In this document: piece after piece, positions 17,106 to 25,932 of the stretch
How positions within the stretch are numbered: position 1 is the first letter of the stretch
How the letters are laid out: each line of letters starts with the position of its first letter
Source: an uncultured Clostridia bacterium
GTDB taxonomy: Bacteria > Bacillota > Clostridia > Oscillospirales > Acutalibacteraceae
Direction: 5' to 3'
Assembly: GCA_937892115.1 (NCBI GenBank)
Contig: CALAUI010000025.1
Span: forward strand, 1-64,000
Length of the DNA stretch: 64,000 nucleotides
Notes under the pieces: model-generated
What the model was told of the DNA's origin: nothing
The model's input: the letters and a program-made list of their open reading frames with translations, nothing else
Database searches by the model: none
Position numbers and translations under genes: made by a program

Positions 17106-18469
17106 AATATGATTTAGCCATAATCGGCGGCGGCCCCGGCGGGTATACTGCCGCGGACTATGCCTCAAAAAACGGGCTTTCCGTTATACTGTTTGAGTGT
17201 GACAAAATCGGAGGCACCTGCCTCAACAGAGGATGTATTCCCACAAAAGCGCTTATTCATTCTGCGGAAAGCTATAAAAATGCAAAAAATATGAGTACCC
17301 TCGGCGTTAACGCGGATAATGTTTCCTATGATTTCAAAGCCATGAACGAAAGAAAGACTTTCGTGGTCGATTCTCTTCGCGGAGGAATCGAAAAGCTGAT
17401 GAAATCGGATAAAGTCAACGTTGTCAATGCTTTTGCCTCGGTCAAATCACACGGTGCCGACGGTGTTGAAATCGCTGCCGGCGGTGAGATTTTTGAAGCG
17501 GAAAATCTCATTGTTGCATCGGGCTCCGTTCCGGCTGTTCCTCCCATAAAAGGCAGTGATATTGAGGGCGTTTACACCAGCAACGACCTGCTTGAAGGTG
17601 AGGGGAAGAATCTGAAATCCATCATCATCATCGGCGGCGGCGTAATCGGATGCGAGTGTGCTTCGATTTATCTTGACCTGGGCTGCGAGGTGACGGTTCT
17701 TGAAGCCATGGAGCATATTCTTCCTCCCATGGACAGAGAAATTGCCCAGCGTCTTATGATGTTTCTGAAGAAGCAGGGTGCGTCGGTAAATGTTTCTTCA
17801 AAGGTTACGGAAATATCGGGAAGCAAGGGCGATTTTACCGTCAGCTTTGAAAATAAAAAGGGCGAAATGCTTACGGCACAAGGAGAAGCGGTACTTATCG
17901 CCACCGGAAGAAGAGCAAATACGGCAAATCTTTTTGAGTGCGAAAATCCTCCCGAAATTGTAAGAGGTGCCGTTGTTGCCGACGAAAACGGCAAGACCTC
18001 ATCCGACAGAATTTTCGTTATCGGCGATGCAAAAGCGAATAACATCCAGCTTGCTCACGTGGCGGAGGCGCAGGGTAAAAATGCCGTTGATATCATCCTC
18101 GGCAGAGCTCCCCGCGTGGATATGAACGCAGTACCGAGCTGTATCTATACAAGTCCGGAAATCGCCTGCGTCGGTCTGACCGAGGACGAAGCAAAGGCCA
18201 AGGGCATCAATGTAAAAACGAAGAAATGCCTCACGGGTGCCAACGGTAAATGCCTTATAGAAAATTCCGAGTCGGGATATATCAAAACCGTAACGGATGC
18301 AGACAGCGGAAAGCTTCTGGGCGCACAGCTCGTCTGCCCGAGGGCAACCGATATGATTTCCGAATTTGCCGTTGCCCTCGTCAACGGCCTCAAAACCTCT
18401 GAAATCGCCCGTGCAATCCATCCTCACCCCACGTTTTCGGAAATGATTGCCGAAGCGTGTGCCGAATAA
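17102..18469 (+). CDS. lpdA: Dihydrolipoamide dehydrogenase (L protein)
   Basis: 455 aa. It reoxidises dihydrolipoyl-GcvH using FAD and NAD. The redox disulfide is Cys40/Cys45 (GGTCLNRGCIPTKA); FAD motif GGGPGGYTAA at the start, NAD motif IIGGGVIGCECA in the middle and the C-terminal HPHPTFSE with the catalytic His. It starts in an ATGA overlap with lplA and closes the operon before a strong terminator. Confidence 0.95.
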   Translation: MKYDLAIIGGGPGGYTAADYASKNGLSVILFECDKIGGTCLNRGCIPTKALIHSAESYKNAKNMSTLGVNADNVSYDFKAMNERKTFVVDSLRGGIEKLMKSDKVNVVNAFASVKSHGADGVEIAAGGEIFEAENLIVASGSVPAVPPIKGSDIEGVYTSNDLLEGEGKNLKSIIIIGGGVIGCECASIYLDLGCEVTVLEAMEHILPPMDREIAQRLMMFLKKQGASVNVSSKVTEISGSKGDFTVSFENKKGEMLTAQGEAVLIATGRRANTANLFECENPPEIVRGAVVADENGKTSSDRIFVIGDAKANNIQLAHVAEAQGKNAVDIILGRAPRVDMNAVPSCIYTSPEIACVGLTEDEAKAKGINVKTKKCLTGANGKCLIENSESGYIKTVTDADSGKLLGAQLVCPRATDMISEFAVALVNGLKTSEIARAIHPHPTFSEMIAEACAE

Positions 18470-18476
18470 AAAAAAC

Positions 18477-18508
18477 AAGTCTTCACGGTGTCTGCCGTGA
18501 AGACTTTT
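18477..18508. terminator. Bidirectional terminator after lpdA
   Basis: AAGTCTTCACGG (18477-18488) pairs perfectly with CCGTGAAGACTT (18495-18506), 12 bp with a 6-nt loop, A-run before and TTTTGC after. Serves the convergent genes ending at 18469 and 18511. Confidence 0.85.
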
Positions 18509-18510
18509 GC

Positions 18511-19527
18511 TTATTTCATTAAGTCCGTTTTTGCCTTATACATCGCATTGAAAAGGGACTTCGGATTATCCTTGGGTACGTCGCAGGAATAATGCCATAC
18601 CATGGCACCGCCCAGACCTTTTTTGATTGCCCACTGCGTTTTGGTGTAAACGGTATCATAGTCATTGAACGAGAAGGTCAGACCCGTTTCATCATCGTAG
18701 CAGAAGCCCCTTTCATCAAGCTTGTCATACCAGCCGTTATAGCCGTACCAGTAAGCGCCCTGATTGGTCGGCCTTGCATAGAAGGGGATTCCCATATCCA
18801 TCTGCTCCGCCTTGTAGCCGTTCTGAAGCATTTTGAGAATGACCTGCTCTGCACCCCATTGTGAGGCGTGAGTGCCGTCGCTGTCCCATATATCGTAAGC
18901 CATGACTTCAACCATATCGGTTACGGCGATAGCTTTCTTTGACTGCATTGTAAGCCAGGCGGATATTGCGGTACCTATTTTATATCCGTCGCCGAGATAT
19001 CCGTCAAGCGAAATCAGAAACTCGTCAAATACGTCCCAATCCTCCTGCGTAACGGGATATTCATAATCAAAAAATACACCGTCAAAGCCGTATTCATCGA
19101 GTACGGCTTTTATGTTTTTCTGAAGATTGCCGCTTTCAAAAGCCATATTGTGATATTTGCTCTGGTCCTTCATCTGCTCGTTCCAGTCGGCGGAGTTCGT
19201 CCTGTAACCGGGACCCAGCAGATTGAGATAAAGATTTGCGTCCGAATTTTTCATGGCTTCTCTGACATTGCCTAAAATCAGGTCAAAGTTCTGATTGAGT
19301 ACGATTTCTCCCTCCGTGTTGAAGGTGGCAACGCCGAAGAGAATAACGTCTGTCAGGTCTTCAAAGTGAGAAGCATCTATACCTGAGGCATCTGTGAAAT
19401 TACTGCCCACGGCGTAGGCGGTAAGGCGGAATTTTCCGGCTCTTTCGGAAACGGGGGAAAGAGGAAATACCATTATGCCGATAAGAACGGAAACGAGGAA
19501 TGAAATAATACGGATAAATACGTTCAT
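18511..19527 (-). CDS. Secreted glycoside hydrolase family 18-like protein
   Basis: 338 aa with an N-terminal export signal. The catalytic strand reads Asp149-Gly-Val-Phe152-Phe-Asp154-Tyr-Glu156-Tyr-Pro; the general acid Glu156 and Asp154 of the GH18 DxxDxDxE motif are present, but the middle Asp is Phe152. The rest (MVEVMAYD, GIPFYARP, KGLGGAMVWHYSCD) follows GH18 chitinase or spore-glucosaminidase-like proteins. Likely acts on beta-1,4-GlcNAc polymers such as peptidoglycan or chitin (inference). Monocistronic, with promoter at 19565-19592. Confidence 0.85.
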   Translation of the reverse strand: MNVFIRIISFLVSVLIGIMVFPLSPVSERAGKFRLTAYAVGSNFTDASGIDASHFEDLTDVILFGVATFNTEGEIVLNQNFDLILGNVREAMKNSDANLYLNLLGPGYRTNSADWNEQMKDQSKYHNMAFESGNLQKNIKAVLDEYGFDGVFFDYEYPVTQEDWDVFDEFLISLDGYLGDGYKIGTAISAWLTMQSKKAIAVTDMVEVMAYDIWDSDGTHASQWGAEQVILKMLQNGYKAEQMDMGIPFYARPTNQGAYWYGYNGWYDKLDERGFCYDDETGLTFSFNDYDTVYTKTQWAIKKGLGGAMVWHYSCDVPKDNPKSLFNAMYKAKTDLMK

Positions 19528-19564
19528 TTTACTGCCTCCCTGTATCAGTGTTCCTTTTTACTGT

Positions 19565-19592
19565 ATTATACCAAAACCGCCGGATTTTGCAA
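19565..19592 (-). promoter_or_regulatory. Promoter of the GH18 gene, with inverted repeat over the -35
   Basis: Minus strand TTGCAA (19587-19592), 16-nt spacer, TATAAT (19565-19570). GCCGGAT (19579-19585) and ATCCGGC (19594-19600) form a 7-bp inverted repeat centred on the -35 region, a possible operator. Confidence 0.55.
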
Positions 19593-19610
19593 TATCCGGC
19601 TTCAAATGAG

Positions 19611-19652
19611 AAAAATGTATACCCGCATCCGGATTTGCTTTCGGGTGCGGGC
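19611..19652 (-). terminator. Terminator after the beta-CASP gene
   Basis: Imperfect GC-rich stem (CCCGCA with TGCGGG plus inner pairs between 19622 and 19651) followed on the minus strand by ATACATTTTTC. Confidence 0.6.
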
Positions 19653-19686
19653 TGATTTTATTTACTTATTACAGTCTTTCCATATC

Positions 19687-21285
19687 TCACTTTTCCCATT
19701 TATCACACAGATTTATAATCTGATCTGCAAGCTTTGCAAGCTCTTTATTAGGCAGACCCTTGCAGTTTTCGATGAGCTTGATGAGACGGTATCCGGCACC
19801 GACAAGGCGTTCATAAACTCCCTTGGCCTTCTTGGTGGCGTAGCTCTTCTTTGAAAGCAGCTTCTTGACTACCGCTTTTTCGGTGCATTCGCCGGTCGCA
19901 AGGTCGTAAACGTCTCCGCTGAACGGAGCGAAGGCGGGCTTCCCGGTCTCTCTTTCGGCGGTCAGCGAAAATTCGTTTGCCGTCGCATCCTCACCGTGAT
20001 TGATGAAAATCATATCGGGATTTACGTCCTTCAGCCATTGCAGAAGCATATTTCTGTCGCCGTGGCTTGAAAATCCGTCAATTTTTGCTATACGGGATTT
20101 TACCTTAATTTCGTCGCCGAAAATCTTGACGTATTCCGCACCCTCAATCAGCTTGCGTCCCAGAGTACCTTCACTCTGATAGCCCGCAAAGAGAATCGTG
20201 CTTTCCTCTCTCCAGAGATTATGCTTCAGATGGTGTCTGATTCTGCCCGCTTCACACATTCCCGATGCGGAAATGATGACCTTGGGCTCGGTGTTTGTAT
20301 TGATCGCGGTTGATTCCGCGCTTGTAATTGCCGTTCTCAGATTGGAAAATGAAATGGGGTTAATGCCTTTACTGAGAATTTCTCTCGTTTCATCGTCAAA
20401 GAAATCGGATACCTCACCCGAATAAATGTGAGTTGCTTCAATACCCAGAGGTGAATCCACGTAAACGGGGAAATTTCCCGCCTCGGGACAGAGATTCTTC
20501 TCTTTGATTATTCTGATGAGATAGAGTATTTCCTGAGTTCTGCCCACAGCAAAGGAGGGGATTACCACGTTGCCGCCTTTTGCGAGCGTGCTTCCTATCA
20601 CCGATGCAAGCTGACCTATGTAGTCGGGATCTTTGCCGTGAAGTCTGTCACCGTACGTGGATTCGCATACCGCGTAATCGGCGTGAGGTGGCTTTGACGG
20701 ATTTCTGATAAGCGGACGGTTGATGTTGCCGATATCACCGGAAAACAGTATGGATTTCGTAACTCCGTCTTCCGTTATTTCAAAGAGAATGTAGGATGAG
20801 CCGAGCAGGTGCCCCGCATCGTGCAGGGATACCTTTATGCCCTTTGCGGGAGAGAATTTTTCTCCGTATCTGTGTGATATAAAGAGCGGAAGTGTCTTTT
20901 CAACGTCGTTTGAGGTGTAAAGAGGAACGTATTCTTCTTCACCGGATCTCTTTGCCTTTCTGTTTCTCCACTGTGCCTCGGATTCCTGAATATGTGCCGA
21001 ATCACGGAGCATTATGCCCGCCAGCTTTGCCGTTGCGCCGGTCATATATACGGGGCCGGAAAAGCCGTTGGCGACCATCTGCGGAATGCGTCCGCTGTGG
21101 TCAATATGGGCGTGAGTAAGGAAAATCGCATCAATTTCACCGGGAGCAACGGGCAAATCACAGTTTTCATAGATGTTTTCACCCTGCTCCATACCGCAGT
21201 CAATGAGGAATCGCTTTCCGCAAGCTTCCAGAAGTGTACAGGAGCCGGTTACCTCGTGGGCAGCGCCGATAAACATTACTTTCAT
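19687..21285 (-). CDS. Beta-CASP metallo-beta-lactamase family ribonuclease-like protein
   Basis: 532 aa. The motif Thr57-His-Ala-His-Ile-Asp-His63 binds the zinc pair; SGDIGN, the beta-CASP segment (SPLGIEATHIYSG, ISASGMCEAGRIRHHL) and FSSHGD near the end complete the fold seen in YSH1/CPSF-type proteins (COG1236). Members cleave RNA or act as 5' exonucleases; some are of uncertain role. The last 80 residues form an extra basic/helical extension. Cytoplasmic. 41 nt after the kinase-like gene and possibly cotranscribed with it. Ribosome site AAAGGAGGT. Confidence 0.85.
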   Translation of the reverse strand: MKVMFIGAAHEVTGSCTLLEACGKRFLIDCGMEQGENIYENCDLPVAPGEIDAIFLTHAHIDHSGRIPQMVANGFSGPVYMTGATAKLAGIMLRDSAHIQESEAQWRNRKAKRSGEEEYVPLYTSNDVEKTLPLFISHRYGEKFSPAKGIKVSLHDAGHLLGSSYILFEITEDGVTKSILFSGDIGNINRPLIRNPSKPPHADYAVCESTYGDRLHGKDPDYIGQLASVIGSTLAKGGNVVIPSFAVGRTQEILYLIRIIKEKNLCPEAGNFPVYVDSPLGIEATHIYSGEVSDFFDDETREILSKGINPISFSNLRTAITSAESTAINTNTEPKVIISASGMCEAGRIRHHLKHNLWREESTILFAGYQSEGTLGRKLIEGAEYVKIFGDEIKVKSRIAKIDGFSSHGDRNMLLQWLKDVNPDMIFINHGEDATANEFSLTAERETGKPAFAPFSGDVYDLATGECTEKAVVKKLLSKKSYATKKAKGVYERLVGAGYRLIKLIENCKGLPNKELAKLADQIINLCDKWEK

Positions 21286-21326
21286 ATAAGTACCTCCTTT
21301 ACGGACTGATTCGGTTATTAGGGGAT

Positions 21327-22226
21327 TTAACCCAGAAATTCATGCAGCATTGAATCCTCAGGCATCAGCTTTTTGCTCAGATGTCTGAATTTTTCAAGCT
21401 TTTGTCTTAACTCGGTTGTATCTTCACTTGCATCGGGTAGTATTTCAAGAGCTGCCGTGGCAAGCATACAGATTTCATAAGGTATGAATGTATCTACCTT
21501 AACGTCTGCCTGATTTCTGAATGGGAAGATGTATTCGTTTTCGCCGTTGCAGACGCTTTGCCATACGTCAAAGGTCTCGTCTACACTTGTATTGCGGAAT
21601 TTGAAGTCTCTGACGAGTCTGCGCAAAAATCTGATTTCTCTCTTTGCCAGCATGATTTTATTGTTTCTGTCATAGATTCTTGAAGATACGCTGACATAAA
21701 TCTTGCCCATTTTATCCTTGGGAAGATTATCAGTAATGCAGGGATTCAGACCGTGTATGCCCTCAACGACGATAAAGGTGTCTTCGTCATAGGTTACCTT
21801 ATTCTGACCCCATATACGCTTGTGGGTTTCAAAGTCAAATACGGGCATATCGCTTTCGCCTTTTTCAATCAGCTCGGCGAAGCATTTTTTTATCAGCTCA
21901 AGGTCAAGGGCGAGGGGACTTTCAAAATTATATGAGCCGTCCTCATTGAGAGGATATTTGCTTCTGTCGTCAAAATAGAAATCGTCAAGGGAAACGAGAC
22001 TTGCCTTATATCCCTTTTCTTTGAAGGTGTTTATCAGGATTTTTGCGGATGTCGTTTTTCCCGAGGATGAAGGACCTGCAAGCATTATTATCCTGTTGCC
22101 TCTGGCGATAAACTGCTCGGCAGCAGAGGTGATAGCGTATTTGTAGTTGTTTTCACATTGCTTGATGAACATTTCCGCGTTCATATCCGTAAGGGCGTTT
22201 ATTAAATCATAGTAGTAAATTGCCAT
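21327..22226 (-). CDS. Uridine kinase-like P-loop kinase
   Basis: 299 aa. Walker A is GPSSSGKTT at residues 51-59, followed by SLDDFYFD and FVVEGIHGLNP, which match the uridine kinase/phosphoribulokinase family. In many Clostridia a longer protein (about 550 aa) has a TGS/threonyl-tRNA-synthetase-like N-terminal part followed by this kinase; here only the kinase part with a short lead is present, so this is either the stand-alone form or a shortened descendant. Probable product: a nucleoside monophosphate. Promoter at 22251-22279. Confidence 0.75.
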   Translation of the reverse strand: MAIYYYDLINALTDMNAEMFIKQCENNYKYAITSAAEQFIARGNRIIMLAGPSSSGKTTSAKILINTFKEKGYKASLVSLDDFYFDDRSKYPLNEDGSYNFESPLALDLELIKKCFAELIEKGESDMPVFDFETHKRIWGQNKVTYDEDTFIVVEGIHGLNPCITDNLPKDKMGKIYVSVSSRIYDRNNKIMLAKREIRFLRRLVRDFKFRNTSVDETFDVWQSVCNGENEYIFPFRNQADVKVDTFIPYEICMLATAALEILPDASEDTTELRQKLEKFRHLSKKLMPEDSMLHEFLG

Positions 22227-22250
22227 TGTATTGCTCCTTTCTCCTTTTTC

Positions 22251-22279
22251 ATTATATCACACCCCCGAATGCTGTACAA
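22251..22279 (-). promoter_or_regulatory. Promoter of the kinase-like gene with upstream inverted repeat
   Basis: Minus strand TTGTAC (22274-22279), 17-nt spacer, extended -10 TGATATAAT (TATAAT at 22251-22256). Upstream lies a perfect inverted repeat ACGTAAT/ATTACGT (22288-22294 and 22302-22308). Confidence 0.65.
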
Positions 22280-22307
22280 GTATTGACACGTAATGTTTTC
22301 AATTACG

Positions 22308-22342
22308 TAACAAAACCGCAAAGCTTCGTAAAGCTTTGCGGT
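22308..22342 (-). terminator. Terminator of the MFS gene
   Basis: ACCGCAAAGCTT (22315-22326) and AAGCTTTGCGGT (22331-22342) form a perfect 12-bp stem with a 4-nt loop, followed on the minus strand by TTTGTTAC. Confidence 0.8.
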
Positions 22343-22352
22343 CTGATGCTTT

Positions 22353-23750
22353 TTATTCAAATTCCGTACCGTCCACGGTTTTGAGGTCAATTCCGTTGGT
22401 TTCCCTGACCTTTGAGGTGAGGATGAGGAAGTCGGCAAGCAGACCGGGAATAGCCAGTGCGAAGGCGATAATACCGATTTTTGAATTGCCGAGGATTGAT
22501 TCAAGAGGCAGGGATACACCGAATGATACGCCGATGCCGATACCGAGGGGCAGATAAATTGCCGACAGCATTGAGGAACGTATGCCGGTGGGAGTGGATT
22601 CGCCCGCCATTAAGCTGATAGTGTCAATATTTGCCCAGAACGTACCTACGCTGCCGCCGCAGAGGAAGCCGACAAGCTGAGGAGGCATTCCGTGCTCAGC
22701 ACCCAACCAGAAGCCGAGAAACAGTACGAGCGCGGAAGCGGACATGGCGATTGCGGATACCCGTCTGCCTTTTTTATCGGAAATGAAGCCGGGGATAAGC
22801 TGACTTATCGCACAGCCGATGGGATAAAAGAAAAGAGCCGTGGTTACCTCGTTGACGCCTACGCTTTCGGTCGCCTGCTTGAGAGTATCAAAAAGACCGT
22901 TGCTGAGAGCGGTATTCGCAAAGCCGTAGGTCATGATTGCCTGATAGTCGTTTGTGAGAATATATCCCGTTTCGGAGAATACAAGCGCAAGGAAAAGCCA
23001 TCTTATCTGCTTGTGCTTAAAGCCGTATTTCAGCGCCTTGATGATTCCGCCGTTTTCGGTGTCGGATTTTTCGCCGCCCTTGCCTTGAAGAGTTCTGATT
23101 CTTTCGGAATTGAAAGCATCCGTTTCTCTTGCAAGGAAAATCGCAACGAAGCTTACTGCCATACCGATGAGCGCGGGGGCAAGATATACTCTTCTCCATT
23201 GAGACGTGTTTTCAAGCAGCACTTTTCTCAGCATGGGAATGAAGAGAACGCCGAGCATAGCGATACATTTGATTGAGGAATATATTTTTGCCCTGTGCTT
23301 CGGCGGTGCGGATTCCATGATGTAAACCACCTGCATATCGTGGGTAATGAAAAACTGGGTCAGTATTGAGCCGATAATATATCCGGTCAGGGAATTTGTC
23401 AGGTATATTACGAGCAGACCGAGACACATTCCGAAGGTGTTGAGTACCAGGAAGGGCTTTCTGCCGAAGCGGTCCGCAAGGGGCTTATACAGAACGCCGA
23501 GAGCCATAATCGGGAAGGAAAGCACCGTGATGATGTTCAGCTTGCCTACCGATGCTTCACCGTATTTTGCCATTAAATCGTTGGCAATTTCGGTCTTCAT
23601 GAAGGTACCTATCGCGGATGCTACCTCGTCGGTTATGTAGATGATGCTTATGATGAAAAACAAATAGAAAAAGTAATATTTTGCTCCGCTTTTGCCGAGC
23701 TGCTTTTGCCGTCTGGCGATTTCCTTGTCAATTTTTACCTGATCGGTCAT
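22353..23750 (-). CDS. Major facilitator superfamily transporter
   Basis: 465 aa from the ATG at 23750, which has AAGGAGGTT 6 nt upstream; an ATG 48 nt earlier has no ribosome site. About 12 membrane helices in two halves, the signature loop between helices 2 and 3 (PLADRFGRKPFLV) and its repeat in the second half (GFISDKKGRRVSA). Substrate cannot be told; no substrate gene sits beside it. It forms a one-gene unit with its own promoter and terminator. Confidence 0.85.
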   Translation of the reverse strand: MTDQVKIDKEIARRQKQLGKSGAKYYFFYLFFIISIIYITDEVASAIGTFMKTEIANDLMAKYGEASVGKLNIITVLSFPIMALGVLYKPLADRFGRKPFLVLNTFGMCLGLLVIYLTNSLTGYIIGSILTQFFITHDMQVVYIMESAPPKHRAKIYSSIKCIAMLGVLFIPMLRKVLLENTSQWRRVYLAPALIGMAVSFVAIFLARETDAFNSERIRTLQGKGGEKSDTENGGIIKALKYGFKHKQIRWLFLALVFSETGYILTNDYQAIMTYGFANTALSNGLFDTLKQATESVGVNEVTTALFFYPIGCAISQLIPGFISDKKGRRVSAIAMSASALVLFLGFWLGAEHGMPPQLVGFLCGGSVGTFWANIDTISLMAGESTPTGIRSSMLSAIYLPLGIGIGVSFGVSLPLESILGNSKIGIIAFALAIPGLLADFLILTSKVRETNGIDLKTVDGTEFE

Positions 23751-23788
23751 CGGATAACCTCCTTGAATATGCTGTCGGATATACTGTA

Positions 23789-23817
23789 AATTTATCACAT
23801 ATTTTCTCTTTAATCAA
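23789..23817 (-). promoter_or_regulatory. Promoter of the MFS gene
   Basis: Minus strand TTGATT (23812-23817), 17-nt spacer ending TGTGA, TAAATT (23789-23794). Confidence 0.55.
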
Positions 23818-23996
23818 TACCGATACGGTTTTGAATGAGCCGAAAACAGCAAAAATTTAATATACCGGATTTTTTTGCCTTTAATTACGGTGATGATAAT
23901 TGAAAACCGGGGAGTAAAACTGCACAAATTGAAATCGACTCTTTTGTGCATAAATAATAAAAAATAGAATATTTCAATTTAATTTATAAATAATAC

Positions 23997-24025
23997 TTGT
24001 ATTTTATTTTACTCAATGGTATATA
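23997..24025 (+). promoter_or_regulatory. Promoter of the Cys-rich surface protein gene
   Basis: TTGTAT (23997-24002), 17-nt spacer, TATATA (24020-24025). The region 23818-23996 is AT-rich and shows nothing else I can name. Confidence 0.5.
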
Positions 24026-24031
24026 TTAAAT

Positions 24032-24150
24032 GTAAAAAATGCCTTTTTACACTCCGTTGGGATTGGAAAGCCCTACGGCAGACCTTTGCGGGTAACCGTT
24101 CCGTGTTAGCTGCGCGGCACTGACGGAAAATACTAATTGGAGGCTTTGTT
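24032..24150 (+). other. Folded 5' leader of the Cys-rich surface protein (unassigned structured RNA)
   Basis: About 119 nt between the predicted transcript start and the ATG. Two helices stand out: CCGT-T-GGG with CCC-T-ACGG (about 24051-24075), and TTCCGT with ACGGAA (about 24098-24128), joined by CGG-GTAA-CCG with a GNRA-type loop. Leader GC content is far above the AT-rich DNA before it. GGAGG ribosome site follows. I cannot match it to a named riboswitch; c-di-GMP-I was considered and rejected. Confidence 0.45.
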
Positions 24151-25812
24151 ATGAAAAAATCGCTCAAGTCCGCATTATCAATCGTGCTTTGCATGATGAT
24201 GGTATTCGGCACCCTCGTTCTCGGTATGACGGCATTTGCCGAAGGTGAGAACACTCACAATTGCATCAAAGACGGCCACGAATACGAAAATTTCGTTGCA
24301 AACGATCCCTATTCAACCTCAGAGGATTACAAAAACTTCACACACACTGCTACTTGTAAGTACTGCGGCGATGAAGCTACATTCTACTGCCGTATGCAGA
24401 TCGGCTGGTCACACATTGACGGATGCAAGCATTATATTGCCTGCTCTGATTGTGACAGAAAATATAAACTCGGCAATTGCCTTGATGTTGACGAAAACTT
24501 CAAGGATTCCAACGGCAAGTATACAACAGACGGTCTTTGTGACGTCTGCGGTGCAGAGCTTGATCACAGATATCAGAAGGTAGCCAGCCAGGCAGCCGAC
24601 TGTGTCAATCCCTGCTACGACACTTACAGATGCCTTAACTGTAACGATAACTACACCAAGCTTGTAAGCCCCGCCATCGGTCATAACTGGGGTAACGTAA
24701 ATGCACAGACCAATCCCGTTATCACATTTGACGAAGAAAACTTTATGTGGGCAAAGGCAACATTCAACTGCACCAGAGGATGCGGTGAAAAGCTTGAGTA
24801 TATTGTTTGGGCTGACTCCGGTAACCCCGATAACATCGTTGAAGTAGTTGATAAGAAAGCAGCTACCTGCGATAAGGACGGTTATGTCAAGGTTCAGGCA
24901 AAGTTCCATATCAGCGACGTAGCCGCTGAGGGCTGGAATGAATTTGTCGGCGACGATGGTGCATTCAATTTTGTATCTCCCGTTTATACTGTTGAGATTG
25001 AATCACTCGGTGACCACAATTACGGCGATTACGTTCAGACCAAAGCTCCTACCTGCACAGAGCCCGGTACTATGACAGCTACCTGCTCCAAGTGTAACAG
25101 CACACTTGAGGTTGAGGTTGCCGCTCTCGGTCATGATTATGTTACCGTTGAAGGTACGGCTCCTACCTGTACAGCTGACGGTTACGGTACAACAACCTGC
25201 TCACGCTGTGATTACAATTCAACGGGCGTTATCCCCGCAACAGGTCATAAGTTCGTTACCACAAGAGCTGCTACCTGCACGGGTGAAGGTATGGAAGAAT
25301 GCTCAGAATGCCATACCACAAAGATTATCCCCGAAAAGGGTCATACCGACCTTAACCATGACGGTTACTGTGAAGAATGCGGTATCCTCTTTGATGCGGA
25401 AGCCGTAATCTCAAATCTCGTTCTTTCGGTCAACAACCCCATGACCAAGAACGTCAACTACGGTGATATCCTTGTTCTTACCGCGAAGATAAGCACTCCC
25501 GATAAGACAGTTCCCACCGGATATAAGGTAGTTTGGACTGCGAACTATCCTTCGGCAGTTATCCTTACTCCCTCATCTGACGGTCTTACCTGCGAAGCAA
25601 AGGTTATCGGCTTCGGTACCGATGAAGACGGCAACAAGGACGACAATATCTTTGTTACCGCTACTCTCCTTAAGGGTGACAATACGGAAGCTCGCAATCT
25701 TAACGGCGTTATCCACGATACTGTTTCCTTCAAAGCAAAAATCGGTATCTATGAGAAGATTGTTAACTTCTTCAAGACCATCCTCTTCTTCCTTAACAGA
25801 AGAGTATACTGA
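24151..25812 (+). CDS. Secreted Cys-rich repeat surface protein
   Basis: 553 aa, with a signal peptide (hydrophobic to about residue 27, cleavage near AFA-E). The N-terminal half contains several CxxC pairs (KYCGD, CSDCD, CDVCG, CLNC). Residues of about 285-410 hold three tandem units of about 40 aa with the pattern APTCT-x2-G-x-T-x-TCS-x-C followed by an ATGH-type end; such units are common in surface proteins of gut Clostridia. Then an Ig-like segment (SNLVLSVNNPMTKNVNYGD) and a hydrophobic/basic C-terminus (FFKTILFFLNRR) that could anchor it. Function unknown. Own promoter, folded leader and terminator. Confidence 0.8.
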   Translation: MKKSLKSALSIVLCMMMVFGTLVLGMTAFAEGENTHNCIKDGHEYENFVANDPYSTSEDYKNFTHTATCKYCGDEATFYCRMQIGWSHIDGCKHYIACSDCDRKYKLGNCLDVDENFKDSNGKYTTDGLCDVCGAELDHRYQKVASQAADCVNPCYDTYRCLNCNDNYTKLVSPAIGHNWGNVNAQTNPVITFDEENFMWAKATFNCTRGCGEKLEYIVWADSGNPDNIVEVVDKKAATCDKDGYVKVQAKFHISDVAAEGWNEFVGDDGAFNFVSPVYTVEIESLGDHNYGDYVQTKAPTCTEPGTMTATCSKCNSTLEVEVAALGHDYVTVEGTAPTCTADGYGTTTCSRCDYNSTGVIPATGHKFVTTRAATCTGEGMEECSECHTTKIIPEKGHTDLNHDGYCEECGILFDAEAVISNLVLSVNNPMTKNVNYGDILVLTAKISTPDKTVPTGYKVVWTANYPSAVILTPSSDGLTCEAKVIGFGTDEDGNKDDNIFVTATLLKGDNTEARNLNGVIHDTVSFKAKIGIYEKIVNFFKTILFFLNRRVY

Positions 25813-25830
25813 TTGATTCTTAAATAATTC

Positions 25831-25866
25831 CGGCGGGAGATTTTCTCCCGCCGTTATCTTTTTCCT
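25831..25866 (+). terminator. Terminator after the Cys-rich surface protein gene
   Basis: CGGCGGGAG pairs with CTCCCGCCG around an ATTTT loop, followed by TTATCTTTTT. Confidence 0.85.
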
Positions 25867-25872
25867 CAAATA

Positions 25873-25901
25873 TTGATTTTGACGTTTCTCTATGATATTA
25901 T
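25873..25901 (+). promoter_or_regulatory. Promoter of the zinc-ribbon/membrane gene pair
   Basis: TTGATT (25873-25878), 17-nt spacer ending ATGA, TATTAT (25896-25901). Confidence 0.65.
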
Positions 25902-25932
25902 TACATTATATAAATGTAAAGGTGGCTTTATC

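Noticed and set aside
22692..23276. 194-aa plus-strand frame inside the MFS gene
   Set aside because: Antisense shadow; no promoter, ribosome site or motif.
24040..24130. Cyclic di-GMP-I riboswitch in the leader of the 24151 gene
   Set aside because: Some short matches (GGAAAGCC, ACGG, GGGTAACCG) resemble its 3' half, but the GGCAAACC core and the GAAA-capped first helix are missing and the middle is too short.
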